Source of the DNA: Streptomyces malachitofuscus | GTDB taxonomy: Bacteria; Actinomycetota; Actinomycetes; Streptomycetales; Streptomycetaceae | Assembly (NCBI RefSeq): GCF_014650055.1 | Contig: NZ_BMUF01000002.1 | Span: forward strand, 186,001-250,000 | Length of the DNA: 64,000 nucleotides | Reading direction: 5' to 3' | Shown here: positions 40,820-48,781 of the stretch, piece after piece | How positions within the stretch are numbered: the first letter of the stretch is position 1 | How the letters are laid out: each line of letters starts with the position of its first letter | Program-made: the position numbers and the translations under genes | Notes under the pieces: generated by a model | Database searches by the model: none | What the model was told of the DNA's origin: nothing | The model's input: the letters and a program-made list of their open reading frames with translations, nothing else

Positions 40820-41695
40820 ATGCACGCACGCGCTGTCGCCGCCTCGACCACCGCGCTCCTGGGTACCGTCGCCCTCCTGCTCCCGCTCTCCCCCGCACGC
40901 GCCGCCGAAAGCGGCGGCCCCCCCATAGAGATCGTCGCTCATCGCGGCGCCTCCGCGTACGCGCCCGAGAACACGCTCGCGGCCGTCGACAAGGCGGCCG
41001 CCCTCGGTGTCGAGTGGGTGGAGAACGACGTCCAGCGCACGAAGGACGGTGAACTCGTCGTCCTCCACGACGACAGCCTGCAGCGCACCACGGACGTCGA
41101 GGAGGTCTTCCCCGACCGTGCTCCGTGGAAGGTGAAGGACTTCACCGCCGCGGAGATCGCCCGGCTGGACGCGGGCAGCTGGTTCGACCCGGCGTACGCG
41201 GGCGCGCGCGTTCCGACGCTCGAGCAGTTCCTGCACCGCATGGAGCGGTACGACCAGAAGCTGCTCCTGGAGCTCAAGAACCCCCAGCTCTACCCGGGCA
41301 TCGAGCGGGAGACCCTCAAGACGCTGAGCAACGAGGGGTGGCTCGACCGGTCGCACGTGAGGCGCCGGCTGATCGTGCAGAGCTTCAGCGCGGACAGCGT
41401 ACGGACGGTCCATGAGCTGAAGCCCGCCGTGAAGACCGGATTCCTCGGGACGCCGCCGGTCGCGGACCTGCCCTCGTACGCTGCGTTCACCGACCAGATC
41501 AATCCCTCGCACGGCTCGCTCACCGCCGCCTACGTCGCCGCCGTGCACGGCTTCCGGGGTCCGCACGGCAAGCGGATGGAGGTGTTCACCTGGACGGTGA
41601 ACGACGCGGCCGCGGCTCGGCGGGTCGCCGGGTTCCAGGTGGACGGGATCATCACCAACACGCCCGACGTGGTGCGGGACGCGGTCGGCGGCTGA
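40820..41695 (+). CDS. glpQ2: Secreted glycerophosphodiester phosphodiesterase
   Basis: The 291-residue enzyme cleaves glycerophosphodiesters to glycerol 3-phosphate and an alcohol outside the cell. A signal peptide (MHARAVAASTTALLGTVALL, then PARAAE) precedes the GDPD domain: AHRGASAYAPENTLAA with the catalytic histidine, EWVENDVQRTKDGELVVLHDD with metal acidic residues, and EVFTWTVND near the end. GAGGAG precedes the ATG. The position beside ogt matches S. coelicolor glpQ2, one of two PhoP-dependent glpQ genes; the symbol rests on that synteny. Confidence 0.92.
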   Translation: MHARAVAASTTALLGTVALLLPLSPARAAESGGPPIEIVAHRGASAYAPENTLAAVDKAAALGVEWVENDVQRTKDGELVVLHDDSLQRTTDVEEVFPDRAPWKVKDFTAAEIARLDAGSWFDPAYAGARVPTLEQFLHRMERYDQKLLLELKNPQLYPGIERETLKTLSNEGWLDRSHVRRRLIVQSFSADSVRTVHELKPAVKTGFLGTPPVADLPSYAAFTDQINPSHGSLTAAYVAAVHGFRGPHGKRMEVFTWTVNDAAAARRVAGFQVDGIITNTPDVVRDAVGG

Positions 41696-41728
41696 CGGTC
41701 CGCCCATGTGACCGGCGCTCGCCCGGCG

Positions 41729-41751
41729 TTGTCGGTGGCGAGTCGTACGGT
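41729..41751 (+). promoter_or_regulatory. ogt promoter, exact RecA-NDp (PafBC) match, leaderless
   Basis: TTGTCGGTG (41729-41737), eight bases, TACGGT (41746-41751), then seven bases to ATG 41759. All consensus positions match, and the -10 to ATG distance equals that of uvrB and uvrC. Confidence 0.8.
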
Positions 41752-41758
41752 GGGGCGC

Positions 41759-42313
41759 ATGGACAGCCATGGGCAGAACGAGCAGCGGGTCGTGTGGGCC
41801 GTGATGGAGACCGGCATCGGCCCGCTGCTGCTGGCCGCGACCCGCGAGGGCCTGGTCAACGTCGTGTTCCACGCCGGAGACGAGGTGCGCGAGCGCGCTC
41901 TGGAGCGGCTGGCGTCCCGGCTCGGCGCCACACCGGTCGAGGAGCCGGACTCCCCGCTGCTGGCCGAGGCGATACGTCAGCTTCAGGCGTACTTCGCGGG
42001 CGGGCGGCAGTCCTTCGAGCTGCCACTGGACTGGTCGCTGATATCGGGCTTCAACCGGGAGGTGCTGCGGGAGCTGGCCGCCGGGGTGCCGTTCGGCGCG
42101 GTCGTCGGGTACGGCGATCTGGCCGGGCGGGTGGGTCAGCCGGGTGCCGCGCAGGCCGTGGGCATGGCCATGGGCGCCAATCCCCTGCCCGTCGTCGTGC
42201 CCTGCCACCGGGTCGTGGAGAGCGACGGCGGCATCGGCGGTTTCGGGGGCGGGCTGGAGACGAAGAGGCGGCTGCTCGCCCTGGAGGGTGTGCTGCCCGA
42301 GCCGCTGTTCTGA
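41759..42313 (+). CDS. ogt: Methylated-DNA--protein-cysteine methyltransferase
   Basis: The 184-residue suicide enzyme removes methyl groups from O6-methylguanine. The active-site motif PCHRV (148-152) carries C149, preceded by the helix-turn-helix region with GYGDLAGRVGQPGAAQAVG and the NPLPVVVP strand. The ATG at 41759 lies seven bases after the -10 of an exact RecA-NDp promoter, so the mRNA is probably leaderless; there is no ribosome site. An in-frame start 17 codons upstream lies inside the promoter and is rejected. Confidence 0.95.
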   Translation: MDSHGQNEQRVVWAVMETGIGPLLLAATREGLVNVVFHAGDEVRERALERLASRLGATPVEEPDSPLLAEAIRQLQAYFAGGRQSFELPLDWSLISGFNREVLRELAAGVPFGAVVGYGDLAGRVGQPGAAQAVGMAMGANPLPVVVPCHRVVESDGGIGGFGGGLETKRRLLALEGVLPEPLF

Positions 42314-42340
42314 CGGCCCGGGCAGCCGCGGGACACCGGG

Positions 42341-42769
42341 TCAGTCGTAGTGCCGCGCCTCGAACACGTTGCCGTCCGGGTCACGGAAGTAGAAGCTGCG
42401 TTTGGCCAGGCCGCGCGCGCCGAAGGAGTCGTGCGAGAGGTCCGTCACCGGTACGGACTGCTCTTCGAGGCGGCTGCGAAGTGCGTCGAACCGGTCGGCC
42501 GGCAGGGACAGGCAGACGTGGTTCACGGGGTGGCCGGAGCTCTCGACGGCGCCGGGAAGCATCGTCATGCGCTCCGCCATGGCCGACGGCATGAGGTCGA
42601 GGATGGTCTCCTCGTTGACGCGGACCGAGGGGAAGGGTGCCTCGCCCACCGAGAAGTCGGTGAGCCTCACGGGCTCCAGGCCCACGCTCTTCTCGTAGAA
42701 ACCGGCACTGGCGATGGGATCACGCACCCACAGGACGATGTGGTCGAGGCGAGTCGTGTTGTCCGTCAT
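42341..42769 (-). CDS. VOC-family (glyoxalase/dioxygenase-fold) protein
   Basis: The 142-residue protein has the two beta-alpha-beta-beta-beta modules of the VOC superfamily: LDHIVLWVRDPIASAGFYEK at the start, HPVNHVCLSL in the middle and SFYFRDPDGNVFEARHY at the end. Likely metal ligands are H10, H80-region and a C-terminal glutamate. Members include glyoxalases, fosfomycin-resistance enzymes and dioxygenases, and the substrate here cannot be told. It is convergent with ogt. Confidence 0.88.
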   Translation of the reverse strand: MTDNTTRLDHIVLWVRDPIASAGFYEKSVGLEPVRLTDFSVGEAPFPSVRVNEETILDLMPSAMAERMTMLPGAVESSGHPVNHVCLSLPADRFDALRSRLEEQSVPVTDLSHDSFGARGLAKRSFYFRDPDGNVFEARHYD

Positions 42770-42870
42770 GGCCGCCAGCCTCCGTGACCCGGGTGACGGC
42801 ACGCAAGGGGTTTGGCCCGGGGCGCGGACCGCCAGAGATGAGGGAGAGGCGGCAGACAGGAGGCAGGCTC

Positions 42871-43782
42871 GTGGTGCTCATGGTGTCCGAAGAGGTGCGG
42901 GAGGCGATCGCCGCGGGCCGGCCGGTGGTGGCCCTGGAGTCCACGATCATCGCGCACGGACTGCCCCGGCCGCGCAATCTCCAGGTGGCGCTGGAGCTGG
43001 AGACGGCCGTACGGCAGGAGGGAGCGGTACCGGCGACGATCGCCGTGCTGGACGGGCGGCCCCGGATCGGCCTGGACAAGGAGCAGCTGGAGCGGATCGC
43101 GGGCGGGGAGGGAATCCGCAAGCTGGGGCATCGGGATCTGCCGCTCGTGGTGGCGGCCGGCGGGAGCGGGGCGACCACGGTGTCCGCCACCGCTCTGCTC
43201 GCGGCGCGCGCGGGCATACGGGTGTTCGCCACCGGAGGGCTCGGCGGGGTGCACCGGGAGTGGACGGTGACCCAGGACGAGTCGGCCGACCTGGGTCTGC
43301 TGGCGCGTACCCGGATCACCGTGGTGTGCGCGGGGGTGAAGTCGATCCTGGACGTGCCCGCGACCCTGCAGCGGCTGGAGACGCTGGGGGTGGCGGTCGC
43401 CGGGTACGGCACGGACCGATTCCCGGGCTTCTATCTGTCGGACTCGGGGCATCCCGTGGACTGGCGGCTGGACACGCCGGGGCAGGTGGCGGCCGCCATG
43501 CGGGCGCAGGACGCGCTCGGCGGGACCGAGTCGTCGCTGATCGTGGCCAATCCGGTGCCCGAGGCCGAGCAGTTGGATCCCGGGGTGCACGCGCGGGTGC
43601 TGGACGAGGCGCTGCGCGCGTGTGAGGCGGAGGGCGTCACCGGTCAGGGGGTCACCCCGTTCCTCCTCGCTCATCTCGTCCGCCACACCGACGGTGCCTC
43701 CCTCGCCGCGAACCTGGCCGCGGTCCGGGGCAATGCGCGTCTCGCGGCCCGGGTCGCCGCCGCCTGGGCCGCCGGGGAGTGA
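42871..43782 (+). CDS. psuG: Pseudouridine-5'-phosphate glycosidase
   Basis: The 303-residue enzyme splits pseudouridine 5'-phosphate into uracil and ribose 5-phosphate. Conserved stretches are VALESTIIAHGLPRP, VFATGGLGGVHR, CAGVKSILDVPATLQRLET and ESSLIVANPVPE. The GTG at 42871 follows AGGAGG with seven-base spacing; ATG 42880 is three codons later. Its stop overlaps the start of the kinase gene (GTGA), giving the classic psuG-psuK pair for breakdown of pseudouridine from RNA turnover. Confidence 0.95.
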   Translation: MVLMVSEEVREAIAAGRPVVALESTIIAHGLPRPRNLQVALELETAVRQEGAVPATIAVLDGRPRIGLDKEQLERIAGGEGIRKLGHRDLPLVVAAGGSGATTVSATALLAARAGIRVFATGGLGGVHREWTVTQDESADLGLLARTRITVVCAGVKSILDVPATLQRLETLGVAVAGYGTDRFPGFYLSDSGHPVDWRLDTPGQVAAAMRAQDALGGTESSLIVANPVPEAEQLDPGVHARVLDEALRACEAEGVTGQGVTPFLLAHLVRHTDGASLAANLAAVRGNARLAARVAAAWAAGE

Positions 43783-44705
43783 CGGGAGTGCCGGGGGTCG
43801 TACGGGCGGGCGCGTTGCTGGTCGCCGGTGATGTGATCACCGATGTGGTCGCCCGGTACCGGGGGCCGCTCGCCTCGGGGACGGACACGGCGGCGGCGGT
43901 CCGGACGGTGCCGGGTGGCGCGGGTGCCAATGTGGCCTGCTGGGCGGCGCGCCGGGGCGGCATCGAGGTCCGGCTCGTCGGGCGGGTGGGTGCGGACGCG
44001 GCGGCCTGGCACGAACGGGAGCTGACCTCCTGCGGGGTCCGTCCGCTGCTCGTCGTGGACGAGCAGGCGCCGACGGGGACGGTGATCTGCCTGGTCGACG
44101 AGGACGCGGCGGCCGAGCGGACCTTCCTCACCGACAGCGGGGCGTCACTGCGGCTCGGTCCCGGTGACTGGTCGGACACCTTGCTGGGCGGGGTGGGGCG
44201 GCTGCATCTGTCGGGTTACCTGCTCTTCGCCGAGGAGAGCCGGGCCTTCGTCGCGGTGGCGTTGAAGACGGCGCGTGCGCGGGGGGTGCCGGTGAGTCTG
44301 GATCCGGCGTCTGCCGGGTTCCTCGGCGCGCTGGGCATCGACCGCTTCCTGGCACTCGTCGAGGGCGTGGACGTGCTGCTGCCCAGCCGCGACGAGGCAT
44401 GCATGCTGACGGGCGTTTCCGATGCCGCGGACGCGGCGGCGCGGCTGAGCCGCCATGTCCCGCTGGTGGTGGCAACACAGGGCGCGGACGGTGCGCTGAT
44501 CGCGCGGTCCGGCGAGGTGTGTGCCCGGGTCCCGGCCGTGCCGTCCACACCCCGTGACACCACCGGTGCCGGTGACGCCTTCACCGGCGCGTTCCTCGCG
44601 GCCCTGCTCGCGGGCGCCGAACCGCGAGAGGCGGCGGTGGAGGGCTGCCGGGCGGGCGCGCAGGCAGTGGAACGGACGGGGGGCCGCCCGCCGGCGCTCG
44701 CCTGA
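43779..44705 (+). CDS. psuK: PfkB-family kinase, probable pseudouridine kinase
   Basis: The 308-residue kinase has the PfkB signatures TVPGGAGANVACWAARRG near residue 43 and DTTGAGDAFTGAFLAALLAG near 265. It phosphorylates a nucleoside or sugar; overlap with psuG by four bases makes pseudouridine the likely substrate. The alternative is a general ribokinase or adenosine kinase, which the operon argues against. The GTG start is set by that overlap. Confidence 0.87.
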   Translation: MTGVPGVVRAGALLVAGDVITDVVARYRGPLASGTDTAAAVRTVPGGAGANVACWAARRGGIEVRLVGRVGADAAAWHERELTSCGVRPLLVVDEQAPTGTVICLVDEDAAAERTFLTDSGASLRLGPGDWSDTLLGGVGRLHLSGYLLFAEESRAFVAVALKTARARGVPVSLDPASAGFLGALGIDRFLALVEGVDVLLPSRDEACMLTGVSDAADAAARLSRHVPLVVATQGADGALIARSGEVCARVPAVPSTPRDTTGAGDAFTGAFLAALLAGAEPREAAVEGCRAGAQAVERTGGRPPALA

Positions 44706-44865
44706 CGGGGGACGCCTCATCGGGCGAACTCCCTTTGTCCACAAGCAGGAACAAAGCGGAACGGTCCCTGTCCACAGGCTCGCACGTGGTTCCCCGGGGA
44801 CTGGCAGACTGGCGAGCCGGACGCGGGAAAAGGATCGGCGCGGGGGAACCACACGAGGGGGCCAC

Positions 44866-45993
44866 ATGTCCATGGCAGGGAATCTGCGGAAGGTCAGGAG
44901 TCTCGGCAAAGTCGGCGGGCTGCGCCGGGTGGCCGGGCTGGCCCGGCGGCGTCCTCGAGTGGATCTGAGCCATCCGGCCCGGTCCCCGCTGGGCTCCTCG
45001 GTGGTCAACTGCGTCACCTACCGGGACGGTCACCGCGTCTCCGCCCGCGGCGCTCTGGTGGACGCGGTGAAGCAGGTCCGCAGGGAGGGGGAGGGGTTCG
45101 TCTGGCTGGGGCTGCACGAGCCGACCGACCGGGAGTTCGCCGGCATCGCCGAGCTGTTCGACCTGCACCCGCTGGCGGTGGAGGACGCCGTCGAGGCCCA
45201 TCAGCGGCCGAAGCTGGAGCGGTACGGGGAGACGCTGTTCGCCGTGTTCAAGACGGTCTGCTACGTCGAGCACGAGGAACTCACCGCGAACAGTGAAGTG
45301 GTGGACACCGGAGAGATCATGGTGTTCCTCGGTGAGGACTTCGTGGTCACCGTGCGGCACGGACGGCACGGCTCGCTGGGACCTCTGCGCGAGGGGCTGG
45401 AGTCCGATCCCGGGCAGCTCGCCCAGGGTCCGTCCACGGTGCTGCACGCGATCGCGGACCATGTGGTCGACGACTATCTCTCTGTCATCGACTCGGTCCA
45501 GGAGGACATCGACCAGGTCGAGACGGATGTGTTCGCGGAGCACGGCGCGCGGGTCGATCCCGGCCGCATCTACCAGCTCAAGCGGGAACTGCTCGAGCTG
45601 AAGCGGGCGGTGTTCCCGCTCGGCCGGCCGCTGGAGGAGCTCGCCACACGGCCGATCCGGGTCGTCGCCCCGGAGATACAGGCGTACTTCCGCGATGTCG
45701 CCGACCATCTGCTGCGGGCGAAGGAGCAGATAGCGGCGTTCGACGAGCTGATCAACTCGATTCTTCAGGCGCATCTGGCGCAGGTCACGGTGGCGCAGAA
45801 CGAGGACATGCGCAAGATCACCGCGTGGGCGGCCATCGTGGCGGTGCCGACGATGGTCTGCGGGATGTACGGCATGAACTTCGACCACATGCCGGAGCTG
45901 CACTGGAGATACGGCTACGGCATGGTCATCGGGGTGATATCCGTGGCGTGTCTGCTGCTGTACCGGGCGTTCCGGCGCAGCCGCTGGCTGTGA
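44866..45993 (+). CDS. corA: CorA-type magnesium and cobalt transporter
   Basis: The 375-residue protein has a large cytoplasmic N-terminal funnel with coiled helices (ADHVVDDYLSVIDSVQEDID, LLELKRAVFPL). Two C-terminal membrane helices follow, with the selectivity motif YGMNFDHMPEL between them. It forms pentameric channels for Mg2+ or similar divalent ions. GAGGGGG precedes the ATG. The preceding 160 bp contain CTTTGT (44733-44738) mirrored by ACAAAG (44751-44756) and the palindrome CCTGT-CC-ACAGG (44767-44778), possible control sites. Confidence 0.93.
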   Translation: MSMAGNLRKVRSLGKVGGLRRVAGLARRRPRVDLSHPARSPLGSSVVNCVTYRDGHRVSARGALVDAVKQVRREGEGFVWLGLHEPTDREFAGIAELFDLHPLAVEDAVEAHQRPKLERYGETLFAVFKTVCYVEHEELTANSEVVDTGEIMVFLGEDFVVTVRHGRHGSLGPLREGLESDPGQLAQGPSTVLHAIADHVVDDYLSVIDSVQEDIDQVETDVFAEHGARVDPGRIYQLKRELLELKRAVFPLGRPLEELATRPIRVVAPEIQAYFRDVADHLLRAKEQIAAFDELINSILQAHLAQVTVAQNEDMRKITAWAAIVAVPTMVCGMYGMNFDHMPELHWRYGYGMVIGVISVACLLLYRAFRRSRWL

Positions 45994-46008
45994 CGGTGTC
46001 CCCCGGCC

Positions 46009-46437
46009 TCAGCCGGTGGAGGACTTCGCGTAGACGTTCTCGGCCCACGTGGCGATCTGGCCCTCCGTCAGATGGCGGGCGAGATCGGCCTCGCTGATCA
46101 TGCCGACCAGACGCTTGTCGTCGATGACGGGCAGCCTGCGGATCCGGTGGGTCTGCATCTCGTACAGGACCTCGTCCACGTCTGCGTCCGCCTCGATCCA
46201 GCGCGGGGTGCCCTTGGCCATGTCGCCGGCGGTGACCTGGGCGGGGTCGTGCCCCATGGCGACACAGCCGACGACGATGTCGCGGTCGGTGAGGATGCCG
46301 CAGAGCCGCTCGTTCTCGTCGCTGATGGGCAAGGCGCCGACGTTGAGCTCGCGCATCAACTGGGCCGCGCGGTCGAGGGTTTCGTGTGCGGGGATCCACT
46401 GGGCGCCGCGGTGCATGATGTCTCCGGCGGTGGTCAT
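46009..46437 (-). CDS. Two-CBS-domain protein
   Basis: The 142-residue protein consists of two CBS domains: MTTAGDIMHRGAQWIPAHET to LCGILTDRDIV, and DMAKGTPRWIEADADVDEV to RLVGMISEADLARHL. Such proteins bind adenine nucleotides and regulate partners. In mycobacteria similar small proteins respond to hypoxia. It faces corA convergently with 15 bases between, and GGGAGGT precedes the ATG. A partner enzyme is not evident. Confidence 0.9.
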   Translation of the reverse strand: MTTAGDIMHRGAQWIPAHETLDRAAQLMRELNVGALPISDENERLCGILTDRDIVVGCVAMGHDPAQVTAGDMAKGTPRWIEADADVDEVLYEMQTHRIRRLPVIDDKRLVGMISEADLARHLTEGQIATWAENVYAKSSTG

Positions 46438-46574
46438 GGGTACCTCCCGGTGCCGGACGGCCGGCGCGGCGCGGACGCACCGCGAGTCCCGACGCCCCTC
46501 ATTCTCGTCGCGCCGCCCGCGGACGGCACCCGGGGGGCTCGCGCCGGGCCCGCGGCCGCCCTGCCGCGCCGGTG

Positions 46575-47207
46575 TCAGCCGCGCCAGGCCGGGTGGCGGG
46601 GATCGTCGGCCCGCACCAGGACGTCGGCCGTGCCGGCCGGGTCGCTCTCCCGCTCGTAGCGTTCGAACGCGGGGAGGGTCCAGTGCTCGGCCTCGGCGGT
46701 ACGGCGGCGGAGCGCGCCCGGGGAGAGGAGGAGGTGGACGCTCAGGTCGAAGGGGAACCAGTGGCGCAGAAGGAGAGGACCGTGCAGCAACAGCACGCCA
46801 CCGGGTGGCAAAACGGCGTAGGGGCTGCGGGTGGCGCGGTCGGTGACGGGGTCCCACAGATCGGGCAGCACCCGGCCGTTCCCGCCGGGTTCGAGGGGGC
46901 CGAACACCTCGCGCCACAGGGCGCCGGTGTCGTACCAGCCGTCGTAGTAGGACTCCACGTCCTGGTGGCCGTACTCGAGCCGGACCGAGGCGGGGCGCAG
47001 AAAGCCGTCGGTGCCGACGACGAGGGAGGGCCGGCCGCGTATCCGCAGTGCCTGGGCGACTCGCTCCGCGAGGTCCCCGGGCCGGGCGGCCGGGGCGCCG
47101 TCGAGGGCGACCCGGGGCCAGGGACCGCCGTCGGCGGTCTTCAGCTCCAGCAGGCGCTCGGCGAGGAGGTCGCCGAGCCGGTCCCAGGTGATCGCTTCGA
47201 GTCGCAC
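46575..47207 (-). CDS. Uridine kinase-like protein with degenerate P-loop
   Basis: The 210-residue protein follows the uridine kinase family in outline: LLELKTADGGPWPRVALDG, a VVGTDGFLRPASVRLEYGHQDVESYYDGWYD core, and VLLLHGPLLLRHW near 140. The P-loop position reads GAPAARPGDLA, without GK[ST], so phosphotransfer by the standard mechanism is doubtful. The start is GTG 47207; CATTAT lies six bases upstream and no ribosome site is visible, so a leaderless mRNA is possible. Function is unknown. Confidence 0.75.
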   Translation of the reverse strand: MRLEAITWDRLGDLLAERLLELKTADGGPWPRVALDGAPAARPGDLAERVAQALRIRGRPSLVVGTDGFLRPASVRLEYGHQDVESYYDGWYDTGALWREVFGPLEPGGNGRVLPDLWDPVTDRATRSPYAVLPPGGVLLLHGPLLLRHWFPFDLSVHLLLSPGALRRRTAEAEHWTLPAFERYERESDPAGTADVLVRADDPRHPAWRG

Positions 47208-47275
47208 ACCGCCATAATGCGTCAGCCCGGCGTCCGGAACGTGGCTCGCGGCCGGTCGGGGGGAAGGATCCTGTC

Positions 47276-47974
47276 ATGGCATCCCGCGCAACTCCCCCTC
47301 GGTTCGCCGGGCTTGTCGTCCAGCAGCCGCTGCGGGAACGGCACTGCGCCGGCTGCCGTCGTGGCCCGCTCCCCCTGCTCGTCATGGAGAACGGGGTACC
47401 GCGTTGTCTCGACTGTGCCGACCTCGGCCACCTCGTTTTCCTTCCACGGGGCGACACGGCGCTCACCCGCCGGTCGCGGGAGGAGAGCTCGCTGTCGGCG
47501 GTGGTCGTGCGGTTCAACCGGCGCAGGGGGCGGTACGAGCGGCAGGGCGTGCTGGTCGAGGAGGAGGCGCTGGCCCGTGCGGAGCGGCGCTGTCTCGCGG
47601 ACGCGGAGGCACGCCGGAGGCGCCGGATGCGGGACGCCCGGCGGCGGGCCGCCGAGGACGTGCGGTTCACCGAGGCGTTCGCGGCGGAGATACGGCGGCT
47701 GTTCCCCGGCTGCCCGGAGGTGCGCGCCCGCGCCGTCGCCGCCCATGCCTCGGTCCGTGGCAGCGGACGGGTGGGGAGGAGCGCGGCCGGCCGGGCGCTG
47801 TCCGAGCGGGCGGTGACGGCGGCGGTCGTGGCGTCCGTACGGCATCTGGACACGCCCTACGACCGCCTGCTGATGAGCGGGGTGCCGCGGCACGAGGCGC
47901 GGCGCAGGATCGCGGCAGCGGTGGAGACGGTGCTCAGGGGGTGGTCGGAGGAGGGGCTGGGTTCCACCGGGTGA
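47276..47974 (+). CDS. DUF2293-family protein
   Basis: The 232-residue protein has a CxxC pair (CAGC, then CLDC) near the N-terminus, suggesting a small zinc ribbon. A highly arginine-rich middle (ARRRRRMRDARRRAAED) follows. The DUF2293 section has HLDTPYDRLLMSGVPRHEARRRI. The family is widespread in actinobacteria without a known function; charge and zinc ribbon suggest nucleic-acid contact. ATG 47276 has GGAAGG upstream and is divergent from the kinase-like gene. Confidence 0.82.
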   Translation: MASRATPPRFAGLVVQQPLRERHCAGCRRGPLPLLVMENGVPRCLDCADLGHLVFLPRGDTALTRRSREESSLSAVVVRFNRRRGRYERQGVLVEEEALARAERRCLADAEARRRRRMRDARRRAAEDVRFTEAFAAEIRRLFPGCPEVRARAVAAHASVRGSGRVGRSAAGRALSERAVTAAVVASVRHLDTPYDRLLMSGVPRHEARRRIAAAVETVLRGWSEEGLGSTG

Positions 47975-48097
47975 GGGCCGGCGGGCCCGCCTCCCTCGCT
48001 CCCGTCGCCCGACGGAGGGTGCCTCCCCGCCCTGGACGCTCGCGCATGCGTCCGCGTCCCTCGGCCATGGCCGGGCGCGGTCCGGTTCGCATTCACT

Positions 48098-48149
48098 TGG
48101 GGTGACGGTGGTGGCCGGGACGGATTCCGGCCACCGGACTGGGGTGACG
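48098..48149 (+). repeat. Direct repeat flanking a hairpin upstream of the DUF1772 gene
   Basis: TGGGGTGACG occurs at 48098-48107 and 48140-48149, 42 bp apart. Between them GGTGGCCGG (48110-48118) pairs with CCGGCCACC (48127-48135). The second repeat overlaps the ribosome site of the next gene. Confidence 0.6.
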
Positions 48150-48151
48150 AC

Positions 48152-48634
48152 ATGATCGACGGGCCGTACTACGTGCTGACGGTGCTGGGTGTGGTCGGGA
48201 CGGGGCTGGCCGCCGGGGTCTTCTGCGCCTTCTCGACCTTCGTGATGAGGGGGCTCGCGGCGCTGCCGCCCGCGCAGGGCGTGGCCGCGATGCAGGCGGT
48301 GAACGTGGCGGCGGTGCGGCCGGCCTTCATGCTGGTGTTCCTGGGCTCGGCGGTGCTGTGTGCGGTGCTCACGGTGGTGACGTTCGTGCTGTGGCCCGGC
48401 GAGGGGGCGGTGGAGCTGCTGGTGGGTGGCGCCCTGTACCTGCTGGGGTCGTTCGGACCGACCGTGGTCGCGAACATACCGCGCAACGACGCGCTGGCCC
48501 GGCTGGAGCCGGGGAGCCCGGAGGCGGCCGCGTACTGGCCGGTCTATGTGCGCGAGTGGACGATGTGGAACCACGTCCGCACGCTCGCGTCGGCCGGGGC
48601 TGCGCTGGCGTACGTCCTGGCGCTCACCGGCTGA
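48152..48634 (+). CDS. DUF1772 (anthrone oxygenase-like) membrane protein
   Basis: The 160-residue integral membrane protein has four hydrophobic helices and the DUF1772 features AGVFCAFSTFVMRGLAALP and NIPRNDALARLEP, ending WTMWNHVRTLASAGAALAYV. Related fungal and bacterial proteins include anthrone oxygenases, but most bacterial members have no known role. The ATG at 48152 has GGGGTG upstream. Confidence 0.85.
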   Translation: MIDGPYYVLTVLGVVGTGLAAGVFCAFSTFVMRGLAALPPAQGVAAMQAVNVAAVRPAFMLVFLGSAVLCAVLTVVTFVLWPGEGAVELLVGGALYLLGSFGPTVVANIPRNDALARLEPGSPEAAAYWPVYVREWTMWNHVRTLASAGAALAYVLALTG

Positions 48635-48781
48635 CGGGCCCGCCGGCCTCGGAAACACCTCGGCGTCGGGGCAAGCGCTCTCCGGGCACTCTGCGGACGT
48701 GGACGGGCGGACGTATCGTGGCCGGAAGAGTGCCGCCCGACGACGCACGGCCTGTCACCCGCGCACGCAAGGAAGACGGCC

